Positions 8,346 through 16,840 of a stretch of 64,000 nucleotides of DNA are shown here, piece after piece. Position 1 is the stretch's first letter; every line of letters begins with the position of its first letter. A program made the translations under genes and the position numbers. This DNA comes from Eutrophocola sp049446715 (lineage in GTDB: Bacteria > Pseudomonadota > Gammaproteobacteria > Pseudomonadales > Pseudohongiellaceae): the NCBI GenBank assembly GCA_049446715.1, contig JBMTQX010000011.1:4325-68324 (forward strand). The letters are read 5' to 3'. The notes beneath the pieces were generated by a model. That model worked only from the letters and a program-made list of their open reading frames with translations, was not told the DNA's origin and did not search any database.

Positions 8346-9464
8346 CTATTGAAAGTATGGCATCAAGGCGGTACGAATTTTTTGCCTGACTTCTTCACTG
8401 TCGTAATCGGCATCATCGGACAACGTTTCCGCCTGTTCAAACAACACTGCAAACAACGGTACACCGTTGGCGCTTTCGACGATGGTGTGCTGATCCGCTG
8501 CACTGAACAGTTCCGACCACACCGCGCGCGCATCCTCCCAGTAGCGGGAAGTCTGCTGCCAGTAGTCATCACCGGCGGAGAAATCAAAATCGACGATGCG
8601 CTCATAGCGGTTTACGCCTAGTTCCTTGGCAAGGAACGGCAGGCCACCTGCTATTTCGCCCTGGCCATCGAACCTTACCTTGTAGTTTTCTTCTTCATGC
8701 ACCCAGCCGGTCGGCACGATGGTGTGGCGATTGGTGCCGACCAGGACATCGTAGTCATCACGGACACTGCTTTCCCGGCGTGGCAGCGGGCGCCAGGTTT
8801 CCGCACTGATCCAGGTGGAGACATTGCCACGGTGCTGCCACCGCCCCCAGGACTCATACCGCGGGGAATCATCCACCTGGTACACCGACTGCATCCAGCT
8901 ACCGGAGACATCGGCTGCAGGCACCGGCCGGTGCTGCCACGCGTTATCGCCGACAAAGGCAAACACCGAGTCTTTTTGGTACTGCCAGTCCTGGCGCCAG
9001 TGTTTTTGCACGAATGGCCCCATGATTTCCCCGTCCTGCCCTTTCACAAACATGACAATGATGTGCTGCAGACTGACAAAATCCGGCTGGTCTTCGATGA
9101 CATAAATGTATTCGGTGCCCCAGCTCTGGTAGGGCCTGCCACGCTCGAAGTCGGGGGTATAGGCGACGGTTTCCAGGAATTCAAAACTGGTGCGGTAAGG
9201 ACCGGCCATGGCCAGGATGGCGCGGCGGTCTTTCTCCTGTTTGCTTAACCCCGGCTCCTGCAAGGCAAGCCAGCCCGGATGCGGCTCGGGATCCAGTGTT
9301 ACTGGTGTACCGGTGGATGTGCCGCCACGCGGCAGGAAATCACAGCTCTGGGCCTGCGACCAGCTGAAGGTATAACGGTAGTGTTGTGGGCAGTCGGCAT
9401 CCTGCGCGAGCACAGGCAGCGCAGTCAGCATCATTGCCACAGCCAGCAAGCGAAAAAAACTCAT
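8346..9464 (-). CDS. Secreted DUF6607-like protein
   Basis: A 372-residue exported protein of unknown function. The N-terminus MSFFRLLAVAMMLTALPVLAQ is a Sec signal peptide. The mature part is rich in Trp and Tyr, with the blocks SLQHIIVMFVKGQDGEIMG, KHWRQDWQYQKD and VYQVDDSPRYESWGRW. I associate this pattern with the DUF6607 family, which in marine gammaproteobacteria accompanies TonB receptor and PepSY genes; that memory cannot be checked here. The neighbouring remains of exactly such a receptor and PepSY protein support it. GGAGAG lies before the ATG. The gene itself is intact although its presumed partners are destroyed. Confidence 0.55.
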   Translation of the reverse strand: MSFFRLLAVAMMLTALPVLAQDADCPQHYRYTFSWSQAQSCDFLPRGGTSTGTPVTLDPEPHPGWLALQEPGLSKQEKDRRAILAMAGPYRTSFEFLETVAYTPDFERGRPYQSWGTEYIYVIEDQPDFVSLQHIIVMFVKGQDGEIMGPFVQKHWRQDWQYQKDSVFAFVGDNAWQHRPVPAADVSGSWMQSVYQVDDSPRYESWGRWQHRGNVSTWISAETWRPLPRRESSVRDDYDVLVGTNRHTIVPTGWVHEEENYKVRFDGQGEIAGGLPFLAKELGVNRYERIVDFDFSAGDDYWQQTSRYWEDARAVWSELFSAADQHTIVESANGVPLFAVLFEQAETLSDDADYDSEEVRQKIRTALMPYFQ

Positions 9465-9552
9465 CGGATACTCTCCTTCAGATTGATGGTACTTACACGA
9501 AAGATAACGTCTGCAGCCAATGAGTCAAGGCGTGAAAAAGTGATGGCCAGCG

Positions 9553-9990
9553 TCAGAAAGTAACCTGGAGCCGGCGCCAGCCCATGCACATGCCGGTGAT
9601 GCAGACCATAGTCACCCCGAGCACGAACACCCACATGAAAATATCCTATACCGGCCGGAAACGCAGGAAGCCGGTAAAGTCACTGCGATGCAGGCCAAAG
9701 TGCAACCCGCGATACCTTCTGTCGTTGGCATCAATCTTGTCGAGGATGTCACCACTGACCGGGTCAAGGTAATAACGGGTACTGGCACCATCATAGGCAA
9801 TGACGGGATGTGCCGGCAGGGTCACCAGCTCATGATGATTGTAATAGTAGCTGTCTCCGGTGACGATCAGGTCGATTGCAACCGGTTCACTATCCGGCGA
9901 GAGCTGACTGGCCAGCGTCGCAAAACCATGTTGGCTCAATGGCCGGGTTGCGCACTGGCAGAATTGAAGCGTTGGCGCTGGGCCAGAAAT
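9553..9990 (-). pseudogene. PepSY-type membrane protein remnant with amber stop
   Basis: Only the last ~130 codons survive. The frame reads YYLDPVSGDILDKIDANDRR, then RGLHFGLHRSDFTGFLRF, RPV, an in-frame TAG at 9646-9648, then DIFMWVFVLGVTMVCITGM and ...GWRRLQVTF to a TGA at 9553. The PepSY peptide block and the final membrane helix ending in a Gly-Trp-Arg-Arg motif are recognisable from PepSY-associated membrane proteins of iron-uptake loci. The 5' part is missing and the sequence runs directly into the TonB receptor remnant. Boundaries at the upstream end are approximate. Confidence 0.75.
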
Positions 9991-10626
9991 CCTGATCGCG
10001 GTAGGGCTCATCGGCTTCTTCGTGCAAGGCATACAGCACATATTGCTGCTGGTCGTTACCACCGCGAAAATAAGCGTTCACCCCATAACCGTCATTGGTG
10101 TTGACGGTGGTGCCGATGCCGCATGGGTGCCCGCCTGAAAACGCTTGGTCACGATATTGACCACTCCTTCCACTGACTGGGTGCCATAAAAGATGCCCGG
10201 CCCGCCCTTGGGCACTTCAATGCGCTCGACCATGTGGCCCGGCACGGTATTCAGCGGACTGGTGCCGTTGTAGAGACGGTTGATAATGCGCACACCATCG
10301 ATCAGCCAGAGGATTTCCGAGTGACGGGAAGCTTGCAGAGAGGCTTCGAAATAGTCGAACTGGCCATTCTTGGGCCTGATGTGGAGGCCGGGGACCAGCA
10401 TCTGAAGAGTCTGTGTGATGTCGATAAAACCGCCCTGCTCTACCCGTTCCGCAGTAATCACTTCAACCCGGTTGCCATAACGGGCCAGGTCCTGCGGAAT
10501 AGTCTCTTCCAGGCGATTGCCCAGAATGACAATTTCCTCGATTTCAGCAGCCTGGGCTGACTGGGCTGGTACCGAAGCCGCTACAACAGCGGCAAAGGCC
10601 AGGCGAAGCCTTCTTGCAGTGTACAT
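9990..10626 (-). pseudogene. TonB-dependent receptor remnant (plug plus start of barrel)
   Basis: From ATG 10626 (GAGGG before it) it encodes a signal peptide (MYTARRLRLAFAAVVAASVP...) and a nearly complete plug domain: EIVILGNRLEE, the LVPGLHIRPKNG and LWLIDGVRIIN blocks, and the plug end PGIFYGTQSVEGVVNIVTK. Around 10115 the frame shifts. The next frame continues as TTVNTNDGYGVNAYFRGGND and LYALHEEADEPYRDQDFW before merging into the PepSY remnant. The outer-membrane barrel (normally over 400 residues) is gone. A deletion appears to have fused two neighbouring genes; the gene cannot make a working transporter. Confidence 0.85.
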
Positions 10627-10754
10627 GGATTTTCCCTCATTTAACGGTTGGCGATGGCATGCCCAGGCAAAGCACAGGCGCATCGTACTCTGCGAGGCAG
10701 TCTAGGAGGGAAAATGAGAAAAACCGGGGATTTAATTGTTATGTAACGGTTTAA

Positions 10755-11351
10755 TTAACGTTCATGATCTGGTGAATCATTCGTATTGGCATCTTGTTCG
10801 CGGTAAATACGGCGCCAGTGCAGGTAGCCAAAGACCACGATGACCAGATAGGCGGCGAACAGGGCCGCGGTCAGCACCAGGCCGCGATCGATATAGAGGT
10901 AAATAGACAGCCCATCGATAACCAGCCAGTACAGCCAGTTCTCCAGCACCTTCCAGACCACCAGGAATGTGGTGATGACGCTGGCCCAGGTCGTGAAGGC
11001 ATCGAGATACGGCCAGGCTGCCCCGGTATAGCGGGTCAGCAACCAGCCATTGACCAGTGCGGCGATGATCAAAACTGCCAGAATCAATCCATGGACGCCA
11101 GGCGCCAATGTACGAATCTTCACACCATCATGGGATTTACCGCCATAACGCCACTCATACCAGCCAATAACCGCCATCACGACATAGAACACGTTCAGCA
11201 CCGACTCCATGAGCAGGCTGACATCCTGGAAAATCATGGTGTATATGGCAGAGCTGACGAAAGCACAGTACCAGCAGGCGATATGCTCCCTCGCCGCCAG
11301 CAGCAGGTAAGCAATGGCCAAGATGACGGCAAGGGGTTCGAGAAAGGACAT
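10755..11351 (-). CDS. pnuC: PnuC-type vitamin transporter
   Basis: Inner-membrane facilitator of the PnuC family, which moves nicotinamide riboside or, in some members, thiamin or riboflavin. From ATG 11351 it has 198 residues with about seven hydrophobic segments. Family blocks seen are CWYCAFVSSAIYTMIF, ESVLNVFYVVMAVIGWYEW, TRYTGAAWPYLDAFTTWASV and WLVIDGLSIYLYIDRGL. A longer in-frame start at 11435 would overlap the upstream gene and add a hydrophilic leader unlike the family. It follows a small secreted protein gene on the same strand. No riboswitch is visible upstream. Substrate is open. Confidence 0.85.
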   Translation of the reverse strand: MSFLEPLAVILAIAYLLLAAREHIACWYCAFVSSAIYTMIFQDVSLLMESVLNVFYVVMAVIGWYEWRYGGKSHDGVKIRTLAPGVHGLILAVLIIAALVNGWLLTRYTGAAWPYLDAFTTWASVITTFLVVWKVLENWLYWLVIDGLSIYLYIDRGLVLTAALFAAYLVIVVFGYLHWRRIYREQDANTNDSPDHER

Positions 11352-11385
11352 GGTAATCACCAGCGGTATGTCGCCGCCAGTCAGG

Positions 11386-11826
11386 TTACTCTGCGACTGT
11401 GAAAAATCCGGCAATGGACAACTGCACGGTGACATCCCGGTCGCTGCGGTTGTTCAGCCACCAGCCGTGGATGCCGGTAAACGGCGCGGTTAGCGTCCCG
11501 CTTTCGCGGCGGTCGTTGTGCACTTTGTAGAACATCAGGTCGCCCTCCCCATCCACGGGATCAGTATGGCCGTGAAACTCGACATCCATGAGGGATGGAT
11601 CGGCAATATCGGCAGTCCAGCTATACACCACGGTGTCGCCAGCCTGCATGGCAATCTTGAATTCCGGGCCGGCGCCGGCCGGGACCAGTATCTCGAATTC
11701 TGCCTGGTTGTAAGCAACCTCACTCTCGCCGAAGGTGCCCTCGGTCAGCGGCATTTCGTTCCACTGCACCTGGGCAGCAACAAGCGTGCTCAGCAGCAGA
11801 CTGGCGGTGGTAATCAACATTTTCAT
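11386..11826 (-). CDS. Small secreted protein, unknown function
   Basis: I do not recognise the family. The 146-residue product from ATG 11826 (AGGATT upstream) starts with a clear signal peptide, MKMLITTASLLLSTLVAAQ. The mature part is acidic and beta-rich, with the segments EFKIAMQAGDTVVYSWTADI, DVEFHGHTD and GIHGWWLNNRSDRDVTVQLS, an arrangement like a small periplasmic beta-sandwich that ends in a Trp-Trp turn. It lies 34 nt upstream of pnuC on the same strand and divergently from the TonB receptor. A role in transport is guessed from position only. Confidence 0.75.
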   Translation of the reverse strand: MKMLITTASLLLSTLVAAQVQWNEMPLTEGTFGESEVAYNQAEFEILVPAGAGPEFKIAMQAGDTVVYSWTADIADPSLMDVEFHGHTDPVDGEGDLMFYKVHNDRRESGTLTAPFTGIHGWWLNNRSDRDVTVQLSIAGFFTVAE

Positions 11827-12109
11827 GGTGCGGAATCCTGTGGTGAGCATGTTTGGCAGCGGCAAGCATACCCGCAATCCGCACAGACTGGAATGAACTG
11901 GGCCGGGACTACACGTTGTCAGGCCCTGTCTTACCTGGGTCAGGCCCTCCCAACCGGCGCCGGGGCCATAAAGCCTGGTTCTTTGGCCTGAATACCCGAA
12001 AAAGCCACGTAAGGTGATTCACCCCAACTATAATCTTAATGAGATTGATTTACATTTGCATTTTTATTACATTGCGCATCCATTGCGGCACTATTTCTGG
12101 AGTACAGTC
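11827..12109. other. Divergent control region before the TonB receptor
   Basis: Contains a degenerate Fur-like AT-rich stretch (about 12030-12060, around AATCTTAATGAGATTGATTT) upstream of the receptor gene, and two short related stretches (TTGTCAGGCCCTG and GGTCAGGCCCTCC near 11916-11951). No gene seen. Confidence 0.4.
12030..12054 (+). promoter_or_regulatory. Degenerate Fur-like box
   Basis: The stretch ATCTTAATGAGATTGATTTA resembles overlapping Fur hexamers (AATGAG, ATTGAT) about 60 nt before the TonB receptor start. The match is weaker than the one at bfd. Confidence 0.4.
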
Positions 12110-14230
12110 ATGCAACACCCTATTGCCAAGGTATTTCGTCATACCGCCCTGCCTATGACCATCATCGCCCCCATGGCCATGGCGCAGACAGCTGGCAACA
12201 GTACCCTGGCCGAAATTGTGATTCGCGGCCAATACCTGGACAGTGATCGCGTCAATGCGCTGCGTACCCCTACCCCGGTGATTGATGTGCCGCAGAGCCT
12301 GTCCATCATCACGGCGGACCAGATCAGCCAGCAGGGTTTTACCGCTATTGGCGAAATCATCAACTACATTCCCGGAGTGAACACTTCGCAAGGAGAAGGC
12401 CATCGGGATTCCGTGGTCTTCCGCGGCGTGCGCTCAAGCGCCGACTTTTACATTGATGGCGCACGTGACGATGTCCAGTACTACCGCCCACTCTACAACC
12501 TGGAACAGGTGGAAGTGTTGCGCGGCCCGAATGCCTTGCTCTTCGGTCGTGGTGGTACAGGCGGCATCCTAAACCGCGTGACAAAAAAAGGCGTGATCGG
12601 AGAAACCTTCACCGGCTTCCAGGCAGGTAGCGATACCTTTGGTGAATACAACGTGCAGATGGACAGCAACTATGCGCTTAATGATAGCGCCACCCTGCGA
12701 GTGAATGCCTTCTATGAGAGCCTGGCCAACCAGCGCGATTTTTATGACGGCGAACGGGTCGGTGTGAACCCTACCCTGCGCGTCCAGATGAGCCCGGACA
12801 CCATTGTCGACCTGTCCTATGAGTATGCCGATCACCAGCGTTTCATTGACCGGGGCATTCCCACGGGAGCCGATGGCCGCCCGATGGAAGCTTTCCAAAG
12901 CATTGTCTTTGGCGACCCCGACTTCAACAACAACGAAATGGAAGCCCACCTGTTTCGCGGTGCAGTACAGCATGAATTCTCCAACAGCCTGAAAGGCAAT
13001 GTCAGCGCCTATTACGGTGACTTCGACAAACTGTATGAGAATTTCTATGTCTCATCCTACAACCAGACCGTATCACCTGATGTTGTTACCTTGGACGGTT
13101 ATATCGACACCACCCGGCGGCAAAACCTGTTACTGTCGGGCAACCTCATCTGGGAATTCAGCAGCGGCAATATCGATCACACCATTATTGCCGGTGCCGA
13201 AATGATCGACACCTCCTCTGACCAGGACCGCTACAACGCTTTCTGGGATACCACCACCGATGACAACGAAATCTTTACCATCGCCCGCCCGCTGAACCTG
13301 CGCGGTGGTATAGGTGTCAATGCCAATAGTGTTGTCACAAGCAACGACTACACAGCCGATCTCAACGACGACACCCGTGTCGATATCGATGTACGCTCTT
13401 TCTTTATACAGGACGAAATTGCGCTGTCGGAAAAACTGGACATTGTGCTTGGCGCGCGCTTTGACAGCTTCGATATCGAAGTATTCAATGTCCCGGCCAA
13501 TGAGGTGCGCTCGCGCAGGGACGAGGAAGTGACGCCGCGTTTCGGGCTGGTCTTCAAGCCCCAGGAAAACGTCTCTCTTTATGGCAGCTACAGCGAGTCT
13601 TTCCTGCCCCGCAGTGGTGAGCAGTTCAGCGATATCAACGGCAGTAACAACCAGCTGGATCCTGACACCTATACCAACCTTGAAGCCGGCATCAAATGGG
13701 ATTTCAGCATGGGCCTGAGCCTGACGGCTGCCGTGTTCGAGATCGAACAGAGCTCCCCGCAGGTGGCCGACAACGATCCCGATACGCTGGATGTCATCGA
13801 CTCGGAAATCAACGGCTTTGAAGCCCAGCTGCAGGGCCAGCTCAGCAGCCAGTGGTACATCTCTGCCGGCTACAGCTACCTGGATGGCGAACAGGTGAAT
13901 CGTTTCGGTGCCACCGGACTGCGTCCGACCGAGTTGCCGGAAAACATGTTTTCACTCTGGAACACCTTCCAGGTCACCGATAATTTCGGCCTGTCACTGG
14001 GCATGACTTACCAGGACGACAGCTTTATCGACAACGGCAATACCGCTGTCATGCCGTCCTATACCCGTGTCGATGCCGCAGCCTACTACGATCTCTCGGA
14101 TGAGTTGCGCATCCAGGTGAATGTCGAGAACCTGACCGACGAGCTGTACTTTCCGAACTCTCACAGTGCCCACCAGGTAACAGTAGGCGCCCCTCTCAAT
14201 GCCAGGCTGGCGGTAAGCGGTCGCTTCTGA
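12110..14230 (+). CDS. TonB-dependent siderophore-type receptor
   Basis: Outer-membrane transporter of 706 residues. The start at 12110 (GGAG upstream) gives a signal peptide ending in AMAQ; an upstream in-frame start would add an unlikely leader. The plug follows (TPTPVIDVPQSLSIITADQI, VVFRGVRSSADFYIDGARDD, VEVLRGPNALLFGRGGTGG), a form typical of FecA/FhuA-like siderophore receptors with the VRSSADFYIDG block. The 22-strand barrel ends in the aromatic signature RLAVSGRF, with the YFPNSHSAHQVTVGAP block shortly before it. It stands divergent from pnuC and closes with a perfect terminator. Iron-siderophore uptake is likely; another TonB substrate is possible. Confidence 0.92.
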   Translation: MQHPIAKVFRHTALPMTIIAPMAMAQTAGNSTLAEIVIRGQYLDSDRVNALRTPTPVIDVPQSLSIITADQISQQGFTAIGEIINYIPGVNTSQGEGHRDSVVFRGVRSSADFYIDGARDDVQYYRPLYNLEQVEVLRGPNALLFGRGGTGGILNRVTKKGVIGETFTGFQAGSDTFGEYNVQMDSNYALNDSATLRVNAFYESLANQRDFYDGERVGVNPTLRVQMSPDTIVDLSYEYADHQRFIDRGIPTGADGRPMEAFQSIVFGDPDFNNNEMEAHLFRGAVQHEFSNSLKGNVSAYYGDFDKLYENFYVSSYNQTVSPDVVTLDGYIDTTRRQNLLLSGNLIWEFSSGNIDHTIIAGAEMIDTSSDQDRYNAFWDTTTDDNEIFTIARPLNLRGGIGVNANSVVTSNDYTADLNDDTRVDIDVRSFFIQDEIALSEKLDIVLGARFDSFDIEVFNVPANEVRSRRDEEVTPRFGLVFKPQENVSLYGSYSESFLPRSGEQFSDINGSNNQLDPDTYTNLEAGIKWDFSMGLSLTAAVFEIEQSSPQVADNDPDTLDVIDSEINGFEAQLQGQLSSQWYISAGYSYLDGEQVNRFGATGLRPTELPENMFSLWNTFQVTDNFGLSLGMTYQDDSFIDNGNTAVMPSYTRVDAAAYYDLSDELRIQVNVENLTDELYFPNSHSAHQVTVGAPLNARLAVSGRF

Positions 14231-14256
14231 TCCCGTTTTCACCTGCCCTTAAATGC

Positions 14257-14286
14257 AAAAAGCCAGGACATGTGTCCTGGCTTTTT
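14257..14286. terminator. Bidirectional rho-independent terminator
   Basis: Perfect 14-nt inverted repeat: AAAAAGCCAGGACA (14257-14270), a 2-nt loop, and TGTCCTGGCTTTTT (14273-14286). It lies 26 nt after the TonB receptor stop and just beyond the 3' end of the convergent gene at 14316, so it can serve both. Confidence 0.9.
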
Positions 14287-14315
14287 GGTTTACAAAGACC
14301 TTGCCTGACAGCGCG

Positions 14316-14564
14316 TCATTCGAGCTCATGTCCGGGAATGAATTTCGCCACGAACACTTCCCTGCCGTGGGTCTCGTAACTCCAGGCAAACAGATCCTTC
14401 AGCGTGTCCATCACCAGGCCGAACTCACCATGAATCATGGTAGAGGTCGCCGTGGTTTGCACATTCAGGCCGTCGCGGGTATTGAGTTCACGAATAAAGT
14501 CCTTGATCAGCGTTTTGTAATTCGTGTTGAACGGATACAGGCTGAGCTCGACAGTGAGTTGCAT
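14316..14564 (-). CDS. YkoF/MTH1187-like small protein
   Basis: An 82-residue cytoplasmic protein without signal or membrane segment. The opening MQLTVELSLYPFNTNYKTLI and the later TTATSTMIHGEFGLVMDTL resemble the ferredoxin-like fold of the YkoF/UPF0045 (MTH1187) group, some members of which bind thiamin or its pyrimidine. It lies 24 nt downstream of the peroxiredoxin gene on the same strand and probably shares its transcript. Thiamin binding is not shown by the sequence. The nearby pnuC (a family with thiamin-transporting members) makes the possibility worth noting. Confidence 0.6.
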   Translation of the reverse strand: MQLTVELSLYPFNTNYKTLIKDFIRELNTRDGLNVQTTATSTMIHGEFGLVMDTLKDLFAWSYETHGREVFVAKFIPGHELE

Positions 14565-14588
14565 AATGCCAGTCTCTCAGGCTGTCCC

Positions 14589-15188
14589 TTACAGTTTTTC
14601 GGCGTTGGATGACAGATAGCTGGCCACACCTTCGCTGGTGGGCACCATGCCGGCTTCACCCTTGTTCCAGCCGGCCGGGCAGACTTCGCCATGCTCTTCG
14701 GTGAACTGCAGGGCATCCACCACACGCAGCATCTCGTCAACATTACGACCCAACGGCAGGTTGTTCACTGTCGCATGCTGGACAATACCTTCCTTGTCGA
14801 TCAGGAAGGAGGCGCGCAGGGCCACGCCAGCAGGATGCTCGATACCGAATGCCTGGGCAATGCTGTGGGTAATATCCGCCACCAGCGGGAATTTCACAGG
14901 ACCAATGCCGCCTTTATTTACGTCAGTGTTGCGCCAGGCCAGGTGGGTAAACTGGGAATCGATGGAAACACCAATGACTTCGACGCCACGTTCCTTGAAA
15001 GCCTCGACACGCTTGTCGTGGGCAATGATTTCAGACGGGCAGACGAAGGTGAAATCCAGCGGATAGAAAAACAGGACAACGTATTTACCCTTGTAATCAG
15101 CCAGGCAGAAATCTTCCTTGATGGTGCCATCAGCCATGACGGCTGTAGCGGTGAATTCGGGGGCGGGATGGCAGACTAACGTACTCAT
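14589..15188 (-). CDS. Typical 2-Cys peroxiredoxin
   Basis: Reduces hydrogen peroxide and organic peroxides using thioredoxin or AhpF-type donors. The 199-residue protein carries the peroxidatic cysteine in DFTFVCPSEI (near residue 50) and the resolving cysteine in HGEVCPAGW (near 170), with the GGIGP-type loop (NKGGIGPVKFP). The GGIGP loop is linked in eukaryotic relatives to sensitivity to overoxidation, together with a C-terminal YF motif, which is absent here. GAGGAG precedes the ATG. The downstream small YkoF-like gene is probably cotranscribed. Confidence 0.95.
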   Translation of the reverse strand: MSTLVCHPAPEFTATAVMADGTIKEDFCLADYKGKYVVLFFYPLDFTFVCPSEIIAHDKRVEAFKERGVEVIGVSIDSQFTHLAWRNTDVNKGGIGPVKFPLVADITHSIAQAFGIEHPAGVALRASFLIDKEGIVQHATVNNLPLGRNVDEMLRVVDALQFTEEHGEVCPAGWNKGEAGMVPTSEGVASYLSSNAEKL

Positions 15189-15420
15189 GCATACTCCTCG
15201 TTAATCGGAATGGGTTAAGGGGTGAAATAGTAAACCGGCTCAACGGGAAACCTGGTTCCCTTTGATGCGGCAGATGACGACCGGGGTGGTGTCTGTCAAC
15301 CCCGGGCAGCACATCAGGGTGCTATTGTCTTACGGTTGCCGCCTTTTGGCCAATTTTTTGCGAAATCAGGGAGACCGCCAGCGATGGCGCGCCTGGACGC
15401 CACTCTATCCTGGCCGCACC

Positions 15421-16803
15421 TTACTTCGGCCGACCAAGAAAGCCGGGTGTGGCCACCTCAAGCGCATAGATCGTCATGGCAATATTGCGGATTCCTGTCG
15501 GGGTAGCCCAGGGTTTGCCATTAAGACCGACGGCACCCAGTGCCGGAGCATAGAGCACTTTCTTGTCAGGCCCGGCAAAGGCGATGGTGATGGGTCGGCG
15601 TGGTGTCGGGATCAGGCCCAGGTAGGTGCCGTTTTCTGCTAGTACATGCACACCGAGATTGCCGGTGACATAAAGGCGGCCTGCATCATCGATGGCCATA
15701 CCGTCGGCACCATTGTCACCATTCAATGAACCAAAGACGCGGCGATTGCGGCTTGAGCCGTCGCGACGTACATCAAAGGCAAGCACCTCGGTGTTGTTGG
15801 TGACGTAGAGCACGTCACCGCCGCGGTTGAGCATGATGCCGTTGGAACGAATGTCGCTATCGGCAACCACCTTGATCTCGCCCTCGGCACTGACATGCCA
15901 GACACCGCCGGCCGAGGTGAAGAAGGCGCCGCCGCGGCCATCGGCAATCAGGTCATTGACCCGCCCCAGTGGGGCGCCGTCAGCGAACTGGTTCGCCAGC
16001 AAACGGTATTGCGGGGCCAGCTGGGCAATGCGGGTAAGCTCGTTGCAGCCGGCCAGCTCATCATTGAGCGGTTCACTGCAGGCGCGCTCGGCAATGAAAA
16101 TACGGCCATCGTTATCCACGGACACGGCGCCGCCGCCATTGGTGTTTTCAAACACGGTGTATTCAGTCCCGTTGATCAGTTTCTTCACGGTATCGGTTTG
16201 CTCCTGCGCAAACAGCAGGCCACCATCAGCGGTACCGACCACACCATCGGCGGTGTTGGGATCGGCCCAGACAATCTCCCAGCGAGCGCCTTCGTTAACC
16301 ACACCGGGAATGGCGGTTATGGCGGCGCGTTTTTCCCCGGCCAGCATGCCTTTGGCCTTGAAGATGAAATAGGTGACTTCACGGCCCTCCTCCACCAGGA
16401 CGTGGTGGGGAACGCCTGCGGGAATATGCACAACGTCACCTGTGGCAATGGCGCGTGACGTGCCGCCCTGCAGGGCCGTACCGCGCATTTCACCGGGGCT
16501 TTCCTCGCGTGGATTGACGATGGTGCCGCCGGTGACCAGTGTGGCACTGCCAGAGGTCACGAAATACAGGTCTGCCCAATCGTCATGGGACTCGGAAAAA
16601 CCCGGGCCCGGTTCGCGATGCACCATGGCGGCAAAATAACCGCCTTCCTGGATGATGTTATCCAGGATGGCGGCATTGTTGCTGCCTACCTGAGAAGCCA
16701 GGGAGGTGGCATAGTCATCGAGGTCCTGGGCGGTAAAAATGTCCTGGGCAAAAATGGCGGGCGCCATCGCGATGACGATGGCGGCAAGGCTGAGTCGTTT
16801 CAT
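15421..16803 (-). CDS. Secreted cupin / SMP-30-type beta-propeller fusion
   Basis: A 460-residue exported two-domain protein. The start at 16803 (GGGGGAT upstream) gives the signal peptide MKRLSLAAIVIAMAPAIFAQ. Residues about 60-150 form a cupin (SHDDWADLYFVTSGSATL and GDVVHIPAGVPHHV). Residues about 190-440 form an SMP-30/gluconolactonase-like propeller (RVNDLIADGRGGAFFTSAGG, SNGIMLNRGGDVLYVTNN, GADGMAIDDAGRLYVTGNLG). The propeller has the N-D and D-G positions where the family binds metal. It follows two small secreted-protein genes on the same strand, with a 37-nt overlap if a longer start were used. A periplasmic lactonase or sugar/aromatic hydrolase is a guess; the pairing of domains is unusual. 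Confidence 0.8.
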   Translation of the reverse strand: MKRLSLAAIVIAMAPAIFAQDIFTAQDLDDYATSLASQVGSNNAAILDNIIQEGGYFAAMVHREPGPGFSESHDDWADLYFVTSGSATLVTGGTIVNPREESPGEMRGTALQGGTSRAIATGDVVHIPAGVPHHVLVEEGREVTYFIFKAKGMLAGEKRAAITAIPGVVNEGARWEIVWADPNTADGVVGTADGGLLFAQEQTDTVKKLINGTEYTVFENTNGGGAVSVDNDGRIFIAERACSEPLNDELAGCNELTRIAQLAPQYRLLANQFADGAPLGRVNDLIADGRGGAFFTSAGGVWHVSAEGEIKVVADSDIRSNGIMLNRGGDVLYVTNNTEVLAFDVRRDGSSRNRRVFGSLNGDNGADGMAIDDAGRLYVTGNLGVHVLAENGTYLGLIPTPRRPITIAFAGPDKKVLYAPALGAVGLNGKPWATPTGIRNIAMTIYALEVATPGFLGRPK

Positions 16804-16840
16804 GGAATCCCCCCGGGAGATTGTGACGTTTGTTGTTGTT

